Origin: JAVVHH01 sp965276815 | Lineage (GTDB): Bacteria; Pseudomonadota; Alphaproteobacteria; Acetobacterales; Acetobacteraceae | DNA length: 64,000 bases | Assembly (NCBI GenBank): GCA_965276815.1 | Contig: CBDIBE010000012.1 | Location: 1,013,394-1,077,393, forward strand | Direction: 5' to 3' | Shown here: positions 50,612-59,090 of the stretch, piece by piece | Layout of the letters: every line of letters starts with the position of its first letter | Position numbering within the stretch: position 1 is the first letter of the stretch | The notes under the pieces: model-generated | Told to the model about the DNA's origin: nothing | Databases searched by the model: none | What the model saw: only the letters and a program-made list of their open reading frames with translations | Position numbers and translations under genes: made by a program

Positions 50612-52327
50612 ATGGACGTCCAAGGTGCTCCTCTTGCACCTCAAGCCGACCCGGTGGAGGCGCTTGCCGCCCTGCTGGTAGCGCAAGGGCATTGTGATGT
50701 CAGGACCGTCGACCGCGGCCGCCGGGTCGCCGTCGAGAGCGGGCAGCGCCTCGATAAGGTGCTGATCCAGCTCGGGCTGGTCACAGAGCGCGGCCTCGCC
50801 CAGGCCTATGCCGCGCTGATGGCGCTGCCGCTCGCCGATCCCGCGCAGTTTCCCACCGGCGAGCCGCTGTTCGGCGAGGTTCTGACGGCGCGCTACCTGC
50901 ACAACGCCAAGGCGCTTCCGGTCGCACTCGAGAACGGGCGGCTGCTGGTGGCGGTCGCGGACCCGCTGGACGGGTTCACCCCGGCGGCGATCGCCGCGGC
51001 CACCGGGCTGCCGGTCGAGCTGCTGGTCGGCATCCCGGTCGAGCTGGATGCGGCGCTGGACCGGCTGTATCCGGACCCCGACCGTGCCGCACCGCCAGAG
51101 GCTGAATCGGCCGGCGAGCCGCTCGAGGAGGACGCCGAGCGGCTGAAGGACCTCGCCAGCGAGGCGCCGGTCATCCGCCTGGTGAACGGCATCATCGCCC
51201 GCGCCGTCGAGACGACCGCGTCCGACATCCATATCGAGCCATTCGAAGACCGGTTGCGCATCCGATATCGCTATGACGGCGTATTGCATGAGGCGGAGAG
51301 CCCGCCGGCACGGCTCACGGCCGCGATCATTTCACGCGTGAAGATCATGTCCCGGCTCGACATCGCCGAGCGCCGGCTGCCGCAGGACGGCCGCATCAAG
51401 CTCGCCGTGCGCGGGCAGGAGGTAGATTTCCGCGTCTCGACCGTCCCCTCCCTGCATGGCGAGACCGTGGTGTTGCGCGTGCTCGACCGCAGCGCGGTCA
51501 CGTTCGAATATGCCAAGCTCGGCTTGCCGCCGACGGTCATCGCCCGGCTGGACGCCGCTTTGCAATTGCCGAACGGCATCGTCCTGGTCACCGGGCCGAC
51601 CGGCAGCGGCAAAACCACGACGCTGTACACCGGCCTGCTGTCGCTGAACTCGGTGGTCCGCAAGGTGGTCACCGTCGAGGACCCGATCGAATATCAGCTG
51701 CCCGGCGTCAACCAGATCCAGGTCAAGCCGCAGATCGGGCTCAACTTCGCCAGCCTGCTGCGCTCGATCCTGCGCCAGGACCCCGACGTGATCATGGTCG
51801 GCGAGATCCGCGACCTGGAGACGGCGCAGATCGCCGTGCAGGCGGCGCTGACCGGGCATCTCGTGCTGAGCACGGTGCACACCAACTCGGCGGCGGCCAC
51901 GATCTCGCGGCTGCGCGACATGGGGCTCGAGGATTATCTGCTGACCGCCGTGATGCGCGGCATTCTGGCGCAGCGTCTGGTCCGGCGGCTGTGCATGCAT
52001 TGCAGGCGCGAGGAGGAAGCGGCGCCGCAACTCGTCGAGCGCTTCGAACTGGACCGGCGCTGCGGCGGGACGCCCCGCCTGTTCCATCCCGTCGGCTGCA
52101 AGCATTGCCGCGGCACCGGCTATCGCGGACGCATGGCGATCGCCGAGTTCCTCGAGCTGACGCCGCCGATCGAGCGGCTGATCTTCGCCCGCGCCGAGCA
52201 CACCGAGATCGAGCGTGCCGCCATCGCCGCCGGGATGGTGACGATGTTCGACGCCGGGCTGGAAGCGGCCCTGGCCGGCGAGACCACGGTCGAGGAAGTC
52301 ACCCGCAGCATCCGCGCCGAGGCCTGA
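50612..52327 (+). CDS. gspE: T2SS assembly ATPase GspE
   Basis: A 571-residue secretion ATPase. The N-terminal GspE_N domain (about residues 1-150) docks to GspL. Walker A GPTGSGKTTT is at about residue 328, the Asp box and Walker B (RQDPDVIMVGEIRD) follow, and the His box is GHLVLSTVHTN. The tetracysteine zinc motif CMHC...CKHC lies at about residues 460-495. All catalytic features are present. It is followed by gspF after a repeat-containing 170-base gap. Confidence 0.95.
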   Translation: MDVQGAPLAPQADPVEALAALLVAQGHCDVRTVDRGRRVAVESGQRLDKVLIQLGLVTERGLAQAYAALMALPLADPAQFPTGEPLFGEVLTARYLHNAKALPVALENGRLLVAVADPLDGFTPAAIAAATGLPVELLVGIPVELDAALDRLYPDPDRAAPPEAESAGEPLEEDAERLKDLASEAPVIRLVNGIIARAVETTASDIHIEPFEDRLRIRYRYDGVLHEAESPPARLTAAIISRVKIMSRLDIAERRLPQDGRIKLAVRGQEVDFRVSTVPSLHGETVVLRVLDRSAVTFEYAKLGLPPTVIARLDAALQLPNGIVLVTGPTGSGKTTTLYTGLLSLNSVVRKVVTVEDPIEYQLPGVNQIQVKPQIGLNFASLLRSILRQDPDVIMVGEIRDLETAQIAVQAALTGHLVLSTVHTNSAAATISRLRDMGLEDYLLTAVMRGILAQRLVRRLCMHCRREEEAAPQLVERFELDRRCGGTPRLFHPVGCKHCRGTGYRGRMAIAEFLELTPPIERLIFARAEHTEIERAAIAAGMVTMFDAGLEAALAGETTVEEVTRSIRAEA

Positions 52328-52362
52328 ACTATGGCCCTCCCCACAAGAAACTCACCCCCGTT

Positions 52363-52457
52363 CGTCATCGCGAGCCGCAAAGCGGCGTGGCGATCCATGC
52401 CCGCGCCAGTCCGTGCCGCCCCTGGACTGCTTGGTCGCTACGCTCCTCGCAGTGACG
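52363..52457. repeat. REP-like palindromic interspersed repeat between gspE and gspF
   Basis: An imperfect palindrome of about 95 bases beginning CGTCATCGCGAG and ending CTCCTCGCAGTGACG. The inner arms are GGCGATCCA and TGGACTGCTT. This end-to-end pattern is a widespread chromosomal repeat in Alphaproteobacteria. It can fold into a long hairpin in the gspE-gspF transcript. The whole 52328-52497 gap otherwise holds nothing I can support. Confidence 0.75.
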
Positions 52458-52497
52458 GTCGTTTTCAGGCGGGCCGGCCCGCCAAGGACCTTAGACG

Positions 52498-53715
52498 ATG
52501 ACCGCTTTCCGCTACGTCGCGATCGACCCAGCGGGGCAAACCAGGCGCGGCGTGATGGAAGCCGCCACCGAGGCCGAAGTCGTGTCCCGGCTGCAGCGCC
52601 AAGGCAGCATCCCGATGCGGGCCGAGCCCGCCGGCGGCGCCATCGGCAAGTTTTTCGCCATCGAAATAGGCCGCCGCGGCATGAGCCGGCAGGACGTCAC
52701 CAATTTCACGCGCGAGCTCGCCGTGATGCTGGGCGCCGGGCAAGACCTCGACCGCAGCCTGCGCTTCCTCGGCGAGACGGCGCCGAACCGGCGCGTTCTG
52801 GTCACCGTGGAGGCGTTGCGCCGCACCGTGCGCGACGGCGGCGCGCTCGCCAAGGCGCTGGCCGAACATCCCGGCAGCTTCTCGCGCCTCTATATCGGCC
52901 TGGTCCGCGCCGGCGAGGCGGGCGGTACGCTCGCGCCGACCCTGGAGCACCTCGCCTCCCTGCTCGAGCGCGAGCGCAGCTTGGCCGCCACGGTCAAATC
53001 GGCGCTGATCTACCCCGGACTGCTGCTGTTGATGGCAATCGCCTCGATCGTGATGCTGCTGACGCAGGTGCTGCCAGAATTCGTGCCCTTGTTCGAACAA
53101 AGCGGCGCCGCCCTGCCAGGCCCGACCCAGGCGCTGATCACGCTCGGCGATCTCGTCTCGAATTATGGCCTTTTCGCGCTCGCCCTAATGCTCATGCTGG
53201 GGTTCTTGGCCCGGCAGGCGCTGCAACGGCCGGGGCCGCGCCTGGCCACCGATCGGACGCTGCTGCGCATTCCGGTGGTGGGCGGGCTTCAGCGCGATAT
53301 CCTGGCGGCGCGCTTCACCCGCACGCTCGGCACGCTGCTGATCAACGGCGTGCCGCTGATCGGCGCCCTCGGCATCGCGCAGGACGCGATCGGCAACCGT
53401 GCGGGCGTGGCGGCGATCGAACGGGCCGCCATCATGGCCAAGGGCGGCGCCGGCCTGGCCCGCCCACTCGAGGAATCCGCGGTGTTTCCGCCCCGCACCA
53501 TCCACCTGCTGCGGCTCGGTGAGGAAACCGCGCAGCTCGGCCCGATGGCGCTGCGCGCGGCCGAGATCCACGAGGAACGGACCCGGCTCGGCGTGCAGCG
53601 ACTCCTGTCCTTGCTCGTGCCGGGCATCACGATCGTCATGGGTGCCGCCATCGCCGGGATCGTCGCCTCGCTGATGCTGGCCATGCTGGGGCTGAACGAC
53701 CTTGCGGCGAGCTGA
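52498..53715 (+). CDS. gspF: T2SS inner-membrane platform protein GspF
   Basis: A 405-residue polytopic platform protein with the duplicated GspF cytoplasmic domain. The first copy has FTRELAVMLGAGQDLDRSL and GLVRAGEAGGTL, the second has RFTRTLGTLLINGVPL and LRLGEETAQLGPMALR. Three membrane segments are at about residues 170, 225 and 385. It works with GspE to polymerise the pseudopilus. Its 3' end overlaps gspH by 14 bases. Confidence 0.94.
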   Translation: MTAFRYVAIDPAGQTRRGVMEAATEAEVVSRLQRQGSIPMRAEPAGGAIGKFFAIEIGRRGMSRQDVTNFTRELAVMLGAGQDLDRSLRFLGETAPNRRVLVTVEALRRTVRDGGALAKALAEHPGSFSRLYIGLVRAGEAGGTLAPTLEHLASLLERERSLAATVKSALIYPGLLLLMAIASIVMLLTQVLPEFVPLFEQSGAALPGPTQALITLGDLVSNYGLFALALMLMLGFLARQALQRPGPRLATDRTLLRIPVVGGLQRDILAARFTRTLGTLLINGVPLIGALGIAQDAIGNRAGVAAIERAAIMAKGGAGLARPLEESAVFPPRTIHLLRLGEETAQLGPMALRAAEIHEERTRLGVQRLLSLLVPGITIVMGAAIAGIVASLMLAMLGLNDLAAS

Positions 53716-54139
53716 GCGCGGCTTCACGCTGATCGAGATCATGGTGGTGCTCGCCATCCTGGCCTTGGTCGCCGGGCTGGTGCTGATCCGCGGGCCGCAG
53801 CGCAGTGCCGCGGTCGAGATGCGGCAGGCTTCGGGCCTGGTCGCTGGGTCGCTGCGCCTCGCCCGGTCGCGCGCAATCGCCACCAACCGCCCGGTGCCGG
53901 TGCGCTTCGACCCGCGCGGCGCGTCGATGCAAGTCGGCGTCGACCCGGCGCGGCCGATGCCGGCTGGCATCGGCCTGTCGGTCGCCGGGGCGGCGCCGCT
54001 GATCTTGTTCCGGCCCGACGGCAGCTCGAGCGGCGGCCTCGTGCAACTGAGCGGCCTCGGCCGCACGGCGCAGGTGGGCGTGAGTTGGCTGACGGGCCGG
54101 GTGGCGGTCGGCGAGGTGCCAGGGGTGACAGATCGATGA
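53702..54139 (+). CDS. gspH: T2SS minor pseudopilin GspH-like
   Basis: A 145-residue pseudopilin. The prepilin site is AERG/FTLIEIMVVLAILALVAGL. The rest fits GspH/FimT: LRLARSRAIATNRPVPVRF and a beta-rich C-terminus with FRPDGSSSGG. It uses a TTG start at 53702 inside the gspF end. The 157 bases to gspM contain no gene. Confidence 0.87.
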   Translation: MRRAERGFTLIEIMVVLAILALVAGLVLIRGPQRSAAVEMRQASGLVAGSLRLARSRAIATNRPVPVRFDPRGASMQVGVDPARPMPAGIGLSVAGAAPLILFRPDGSSSGGLVQLSGLGRTAQVGVSWLTGRVAVGEVPGVTDR

Positions 54140-54296
54140 AGCTCGCCCCGGCGCGGGTGCCGCAGAGCGCCCTTTCACTTGACGTTTCAGGCGGATCGGG
54201 AGCACGAGACGGGTGCATGGCGGGGTATCGCAACATTCACGAAACTGCGGCAATTAAGGCCCCGTCTGGTTCAGCTCGGGGCGCCAGAAGCTAATC

Positions 54297-54872
54297 GTGG
54301 GCGAACTCCCGGAGGGCTTGCGAGGCCGGGTACTAGCCGTCCTTCTACTGGCCGTGCTGATCGCCGCGGCTTGGACCTCGGTCGCGGCGCCATTGCTGGA
54401 CTGGCATGCCGAACGCGCCGACCAACTCGCCATCCGGACGACTCTGGCGCGGCGAATGGGACAAGTCGCCGCCGAAGTGCCGGAGCTGAAGCGCCTCGCT
54501 GCCGCGGCACCCGCAGGTGCTGCGCAGGTCACCGTGCTGGAGGGCGCAACCGACGCGCTTGCCGGCGCGACGCTCCAGCAATCGGTCCAGGAAATTGCGG
54601 CGAAGACCGGAGCCGCTCTCGCCAGCACGGAGTCGCTGCCGGCCGAGCAGGTCGGCCGCTATCGGCGGATCGGCGTGCGGGTGGCGCTCTCGGCGCCGTG
54701 GCCCATGTTCGTGCGTTTCCTGGACGAAATTACCGGCGGCTCCCCGCGCCTGCTGGTCAATGACTTGCAGGTTCAGGGCTCGCGCGGCCTCGTGCCCGCG
54801 GGAACCGGGTCCTTGACGGCGTCGATGGTCGTCTTCGGCTTCCGGATCGGCACGGCGCCAGGGGGAGCATGA
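54297..54872 (+). CDS. gspM: T2SS platform protein GspM-like
   Basis: A 191-residue protein with one N-terminal membrane helix (LAVLLLAVLIAAAWTSVAAPLLDW), a coiled-coil-like stretch and a periplasmic ferredoxin-like domain ending in strands (LTASMVVFGFRIG). It fits the short GspM type found with PilN-like GspL. GTG start at 54297. The 3' end overlaps the next gene by 4 bases. Confidence 0.8.
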   Translation: MGELPEGLRGRVLAVLLLAVLIAAAWTSVAAPLLDWHAERADQLAIRTTLARRMGQVAAEVPELKRLAAAAPAGAAQVTVLEGATDALAGATLQQSVQEIAAKTGAALASTESLPAEQVGRYRRIGVRVALSAPWPMFVRFLDEITGGSPRLLVNDLQVQGSRGLVPAGTGSLTASMVVFGFRIGTAPGGA

Positions 54873-55450
54873 TGAGCCGGCTGCTCGCGGCGCTGCTGGC
54901 CGGGGCAATCACCCTTTTTGGCTTGGTAATTTGGAATGAACAAACTACCCGTGCGCCCGACACCGAAACGACCGCCGCCGCCGGCTCGCGCCCACTTCCC
55001 GCGCTGGCCGGACGGCCGGCTGCAGAGAGCGTCGACCGGCGCACGCACTGGGTGGAAACGATCCTGGCGCGCCCGCTGTTCAGCCCGGGGCGCCGCCCGG
55101 CAGCCCAGGCCGCAGTGGCAGCGGCAATCGCACCTGTCCAGACGCTGCCGCGCATGACCGCCATCCTGATCGACGGCACGAAGCGCAACGCAATCTTCGC
55201 CGCGCGCGATGGCGGGCGGCCCGTCGTCGTCTCCGAAGGCGGCCGGATCGGCCCCTTCACCGTCCAGAGCATCGGGCCGCAGCAAGTGACCGTCATCGGG
55301 CCCGACGGCCAGCGCGCGGTTCGGACCAGCTTCGATCCGCACCCGCCTGCGCCCGTGGTGCTGGCCGCCCCGGCCGGGTTCTTGGCGCCGCCCCCGCTGC
55401 CGCCCCAAATCGTATTGCCAGGCGCGCAGCCTGCCCTGGTGGCGCGATGA
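54869..55450 (+). CDS. T2SS GspC/GspN-like linker protein
   Basis: A 193-residue protein with an N-terminal membrane anchor (LLAALLAGAITLFGLVIW), a Pro/Ala linker, and a small beta domain (RMTAILIDGTKRNAIFAA ... VVVSEGGRIGPFTVQSI) resembling the GspC homology region that contacts the secretin. A long Pro-rich tail follows. It is located directly before gspD and overlaps it by 4 bases, the usual place for gspC. GspC versus GspN cannot be settled by eye. Confidence 0.75.
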   Translation: MMSRLLAALLAGAITLFGLVIWNEQTTRAPDTETTAAAGSRPLPALAGRPAAESVDRRTHWVETILARPLFSPGRRPAAQAAVAAAIAPVQTLPRMTAILIDGTKRNAIFAARDGGRPVVVSEGGRIGPFTVQSIGPQQVTVIGPDGQRAVRTSFDPHPPAPVVLAAPAGFLAPPPLPPQIVLPGAQPALVAR

Positions 55451-57741
55451 AGTGGAGCTCGCTGCTGCTGCTGTTGGCGCTGCTCGGCGGATGCGAACAT
55501 CCGGAGCCGCCGGTGCTGACCGCGCTGCCCGCGACGCACATCAGCCCAGGCAACATCGCCGCGCCGCGCGTCAGCGGACCGATCGGGTCGACCAACTCGA
55601 TCGGCACGCCGGAGGTCTCCATCGGCTCGGTGCGCACGGTCAACCTGCCGACCGTCGACCAGGCCACCGGCGTCGGCGACATCTCGCTCGACTTCGTCGA
55701 CACCGACATCCGCGAAGTCGTCGCCCAAGTGCTCGGCAACATCCTGCGCGTGAACTACACGATCGACCCGGCGGTCCGCGGCACCGCGACGCTGCGCACG
55801 GTCAACCCGATCTCGCGCTCGCGCGTGCTGCCGGTGCTGCAGTCGATGCTGGCGCAGAATGGCGCCACCGTCATCGAGAGCAGCGGCATCTACCGCGTCG
55901 TTCCCGCCGCCTCGGCCGTCACCGGCGCCGGGATCGCCGGCGGCGTGGCGCTGGGCGGCGCCGCCATCGTGCCGCTCGAATACGCTTCGGCCGAGGACCT
56001 CGCCAAGGTGATGCAGCCCTATGCCGGCACCACCGGCCGGGTCGTCGCCGACGCGGGGCGCAACACCCTGATCATCAGCGGCGACCCGGCGACTCGCGAA
56101 GCGCTGCTCAACCTCGTGCACGCCTTCGACATCAACGTGCTGGCCGGCCAATCCTACGCGCTGTTCCCGGTCACCTCCGGCAACGCCAAGGATTTCGCGA
56201 CCGCCATGACCGAGGCGATGCGCAGCACCCAGGGCGCGCCGCTCGCCGGGCTGGTGCGGGTCGTGCCGATGGATCGGATCAACTCGATCCTGGTCGTCTC
56301 CAGCCAGCCCCGCTACATCGACGACGCGCGACGGGTCTACGGCCTGGTCGAGCGGTCGCGCCGGCAGACGGTGCGCAGCTGGAACGTCTACTACCTGCAG
56401 AACAGCCGCAGCAACGACATCGCCTACGTGCTGCAGCAGGCGTTTACGCCGAACCACGTCACCGCGGTGCCGAGCGCGCGCGCGGCCGGCACCGCCGGCC
56501 TGAACCGGAACAGCACCGGCTCGGGCGGCAGCGGCGGATCTGGCTTCAATCAGGGCAGCAGCGGCAGCAGCGGGACGAGCGGCATCGGTGGCGGTCTCAG
56601 CTCCTCGAGTTCGTCGACCTCGTTGGGCGGCAGCAGCGGCCAGTCCGCTTCGGGCACGGGGCAGCAAGACGCCTCCCAGAACCCGGCCAACCCGCTGCTC
56701 GGCGGCCTCGAGCCGAGCGGCAGCGGCAGCGGCAGCGGCAGTAGCAGCCAGGACAACAACCCCAACGCAATCCGCATCATCCCCAACGGCGAAAACAACG
56801 CCGTCCTAATCTACGCCACGCCGCAGGAGCGCGACACGATCGAGGCGATGCTGCGCAAGATCGACATCCTGCCGCTACAGGTGCGCATCGACGCCGTGAT
56901 CGCCGAAGTCACCCTCAACGACACCCTCAAATACGGCACGCAATTCTTCTTCAAGGCCGGGGGCGTGAACGGCGCGCTGAACTTCAACACCGCCGCGACC
57001 TCGGCCGGCGACTTCCTCAGCGGCTTCCCCGGCTTCGTGCTCAGCGGCAATAACGGCGGCAATGCCGCACTCAGCGCCTTGCAGGATGTGACCACCGTCA
57101 AGGTCCTGTCCTCGCCGCAGCTCATGGTCCTCGACAACGAAGAGGCGAGACTGCAGGTCGGTAATCTCGTGCCCTACTTGACGAGCAGTTCGCAAAGCAC
57201 GGTGGCCAACAGCTCGGTGATCAACTCCATCGATTACCGCGAGACCGGGGTGATCATGCAGGTGACGCCGCGGGTAAACAGCGGCGGCCTGGTCACGCTG
57301 GACATCGCGCAAGAGGTGAGCGACGTGGACACGGCGGCGACGAGCAGCTCGACGATCCAGTCGCCGACGTTTGAGGACCGCAACGTTCGCTCGCGCGTCG
57401 TGGTGCAGGATGGGCAGACGGTGGGGCTGGCCGGGCTGATCCGCGACACGACCAGCACCGACAATAGCGGCATTCCCTGGCTGAAGGACGTGCCGCTGCT
57501 GGGCGCTCTGGCGGGCACGCAGAACAACACGCGAACCCGGACGGAGCTGCTGGTGCTGATCACGCCGCACGTCATCCACGACCAGCGCGACGCGCGCGCG
57601 CTGACCGAGGATTTACGCGATCAGTTGATCAACGCGGCGACGATCCCAGACGACCTGCAGCGCAAGCCGCTCAGCGGCTCGTCCGACCCGCAACACCGCC
57701 TACGCCGCGACATCGGCCTCGACCGGACGGGGCCGCCGTAG
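55447..57741 (+). CDS. gspD: T2SS outer-membrane secretin GspD
   Basis: A 764-residue secretin forming the outer-membrane channel. The N-terminus is a lipoprotein signal with lipobox LGGC (Cys16), so it may be self-piloting. The N0-N3 ring domains follow (ISLDFVDTDIREVVAQVLG, VPLEYASAEDLAKVM, FPVTSGNAKDF, YYLQNSRSNDIAYVLQQAF). N3 is split by a Gly/Ser-rich insertion (about residues 350-437). The secretin domain ends with VPLLGALAG and LLVLITPHVI. It is the last gene of the gsp cluster. Confidence 0.95.
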   Translation: MKWSSLLLLLALLGGCEHPEPPVLTALPATHISPGNIAAPRVSGPIGSTNSIGTPEVSIGSVRTVNLPTVDQATGVGDISLDFVDTDIREVVAQVLGNILRVNYTIDPAVRGTATLRTVNPISRSRVLPVLQSMLAQNGATVIESSGIYRVVPAASAVTGAGIAGGVALGGAAIVPLEYASAEDLAKVMQPYAGTTGRVVADAGRNTLIISGDPATREALLNLVHAFDINVLAGQSYALFPVTSGNAKDFATAMTEAMRSTQGAPLAGLVRVVPMDRINSILVVSSQPRYIDDARRVYGLVERSRRQTVRSWNVYYLQNSRSNDIAYVLQQAFTPNHVTAVPSARAAGTAGLNRNSTGSGGSGGSGFNQGSSGSSGTSGIGGGLSSSSSSTSLGGSSGQSASGTGQQDASQNPANPLLGGLEPSGSGSGSGSSSQDNNPNAIRIIPNGENNAVLIYATPQERDTIEAMLRKIDILPLQVRIDAVIAEVTLNDTLKYGTQFFFKAGGVNGALNFNTAATSAGDFLSGFPGFVLSGNNGGNAALSALQDVTTVKVLSSPQLMVLDNEEARLQVGNLVPYLTSSSQSTVANSSVINSIDYRETGVIMQVTPRVNSGGLVTLDIAQEVSDVDTAATSSSTIQSPTFEDRNVRSRVVVQDGQTVGLAGLIRDTTSTDNSGIPWLKDVPLLGALAGTQNNTRTRTELLVLITPHVIHDQRDARALTEDLRDQLINAATIPDDLQRKPLSGSSDPQHRLRRDIGLDRTGPP

Positions 57742-57963
57742 CCGGTTCAGCCGCTTCGATCTGCACTTCCTGAAGCGCCTCGACGATCGGCCACGTCCCG
57801 AACAGCAGCAACGGACGCAGTCGGAGGCTTCGTCAAAATCAGCCGTTGATTGGTGCAATAGAGCGAACGATCCCGGCCAAATCCGTCCAGAAGACGCGCA
57901 CCCGGGCCAACTTACGTTCACCGGGCCGAAGGGCGCTGGGCGGCAGCATGGTCCTCAATATCG

Positions 57964-58039
<76 letters not shown>

Positions 58040-58172
58040 GCGCTACCGCGGCGGGGCGCTATAGCAGCCCGCGCCGGAACTGCAAAGTGGCGATCCGGGA
58101 GCGGCCACGCAAGCCTTGCATGCCTGCTCAGGCCGTGCATCCTGGCGCGCTAATCCCCGCGACCAAGGAGGA

Positions 58173-59090
58173 ATGTTGGCCTACGCGCTGCAGCAGCTCA
58201 TCAACGGCGTCACCCTGGGGATGATCTATGGCCTCATCGCCGTCGGCTACACGATGGTCTACGGCATCATCGGCATGATCAATTTCGCCCACGGCGACAT
58301 CTTCATGATCGGCTCCTTCCTCTCGCTGATTGCGCTCCTCGGCCTCTCCTCGCTCGGCATCACCTCCGTCCCCCTCGCCCTCGCGCTCACCCTCATCTTC
58401 GCCGCCGCCATCGCCGCGCTGTACGGCTGGACCGTCGAACGCGTCGCTTACCGGCCGCTGCGCGGCAGCTTCCGCCTCGCACCGCTGATCAGCGCCATCG
58501 GCATGTCCATCGTGCTGCAGAACTTCGCCCAGGTGAGCCAAGGCGCCCGGGTCAAGCCGATCGAGCCGGTCATCCGCGGTGGCTTCACTGTCCTCACCGC
58601 GCAGAACTTCGCCGTGCAGCTCTCCTGGATGCAGATCCTGATCGTCTGCACCACCCTGGTCGTGCTCGCCATCTTCACCTGGCTCGTCGCCGCCACCCCG
58701 CTCGGCCGCTCCATGCGCGCGTGCGAGCAGGATCTGAAAATGGCCGGCCTGCTCGGCATCGACACCGACCGCACCATCAGCCTCACCTTCGTCATCGGCG
58801 CGGCGCTGGCCGCGGTCGCCGGGCTAATGTTCCTGCTCTACTATGGGGTGATCGACTTCTATATCGGCTTCGTCGCCGGCGTGAAGGCGTTCACCGCGGC
58901 CGTGCTCGGCGGCATCGGCTCGCTGCCCGGCGCCGTGCTCGGCGGCCTGGCCATCGGCCTCATCGAGACCTTCTGGTCCGCCTATGCCAGCATCGAATAC
59001 AAGGACGTGGCCGCGTTCAGCATCCTGATCCTGGTGCTGATCTTCATGCCCACCGGCCTGCTCGGCCGCTCCGACGTCGAGAAGGTATGA
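58173..59090 (+). CDS. livH: Branched-chain amino-acid ABC transporter permease LivH
   Basis: An inner-membrane permease of about 305 residues, eight or more helices. LivH hallmarks: LQQLINGVTLGMIYGLIAVGYTMVYGIIGMINFAHGD at the start (checked in two parts), the EAA-like ACEQDLKMAGLLGID loop and VLGGIGSLPGAVLGG. AAGGAGG lies almost against ATG 58173; TTG 58176 is the next codon. First of four coupled liv genes. Confidence 0.94.
   Translation: MLAYALQQLINGVTLGMIYGLIAVGYTMVYGIIGMINFAHGDIFMIGSFLSLIALLGLSSLGITSVPLALALTLIFAAAIAALYGWTVERVAYRPLRGSFRLAPLISAIGMSIVLQNFAQVSQGARVKPIEPVIRGGFTVLTAQNFAVQLSWMQILIVCTTLVVLAIFTWLVAATPLGRSMRACEQDLKMAGLLGIDTDRTISLTFVIGAALAAVAGLMFLLYYGVIDFYIGFVAGVKAFTAAVLGGIGSLPGAVLGGLAIGLIETFWSAYASIEYKDVAAFSILILVLIFMPTGLLGRSDVEKV

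Noticed and set aside
41382..57741. Type IV pilus interpretation of the gsp genes
   Set aside because: GspG signature, GspK without Glu5, GspC/M-like genes and a GspD-type secretin with an N-terminal lipobox fit type II secretion; pilT, pilQ-type AMIN domains and a type IV pilin are absent.
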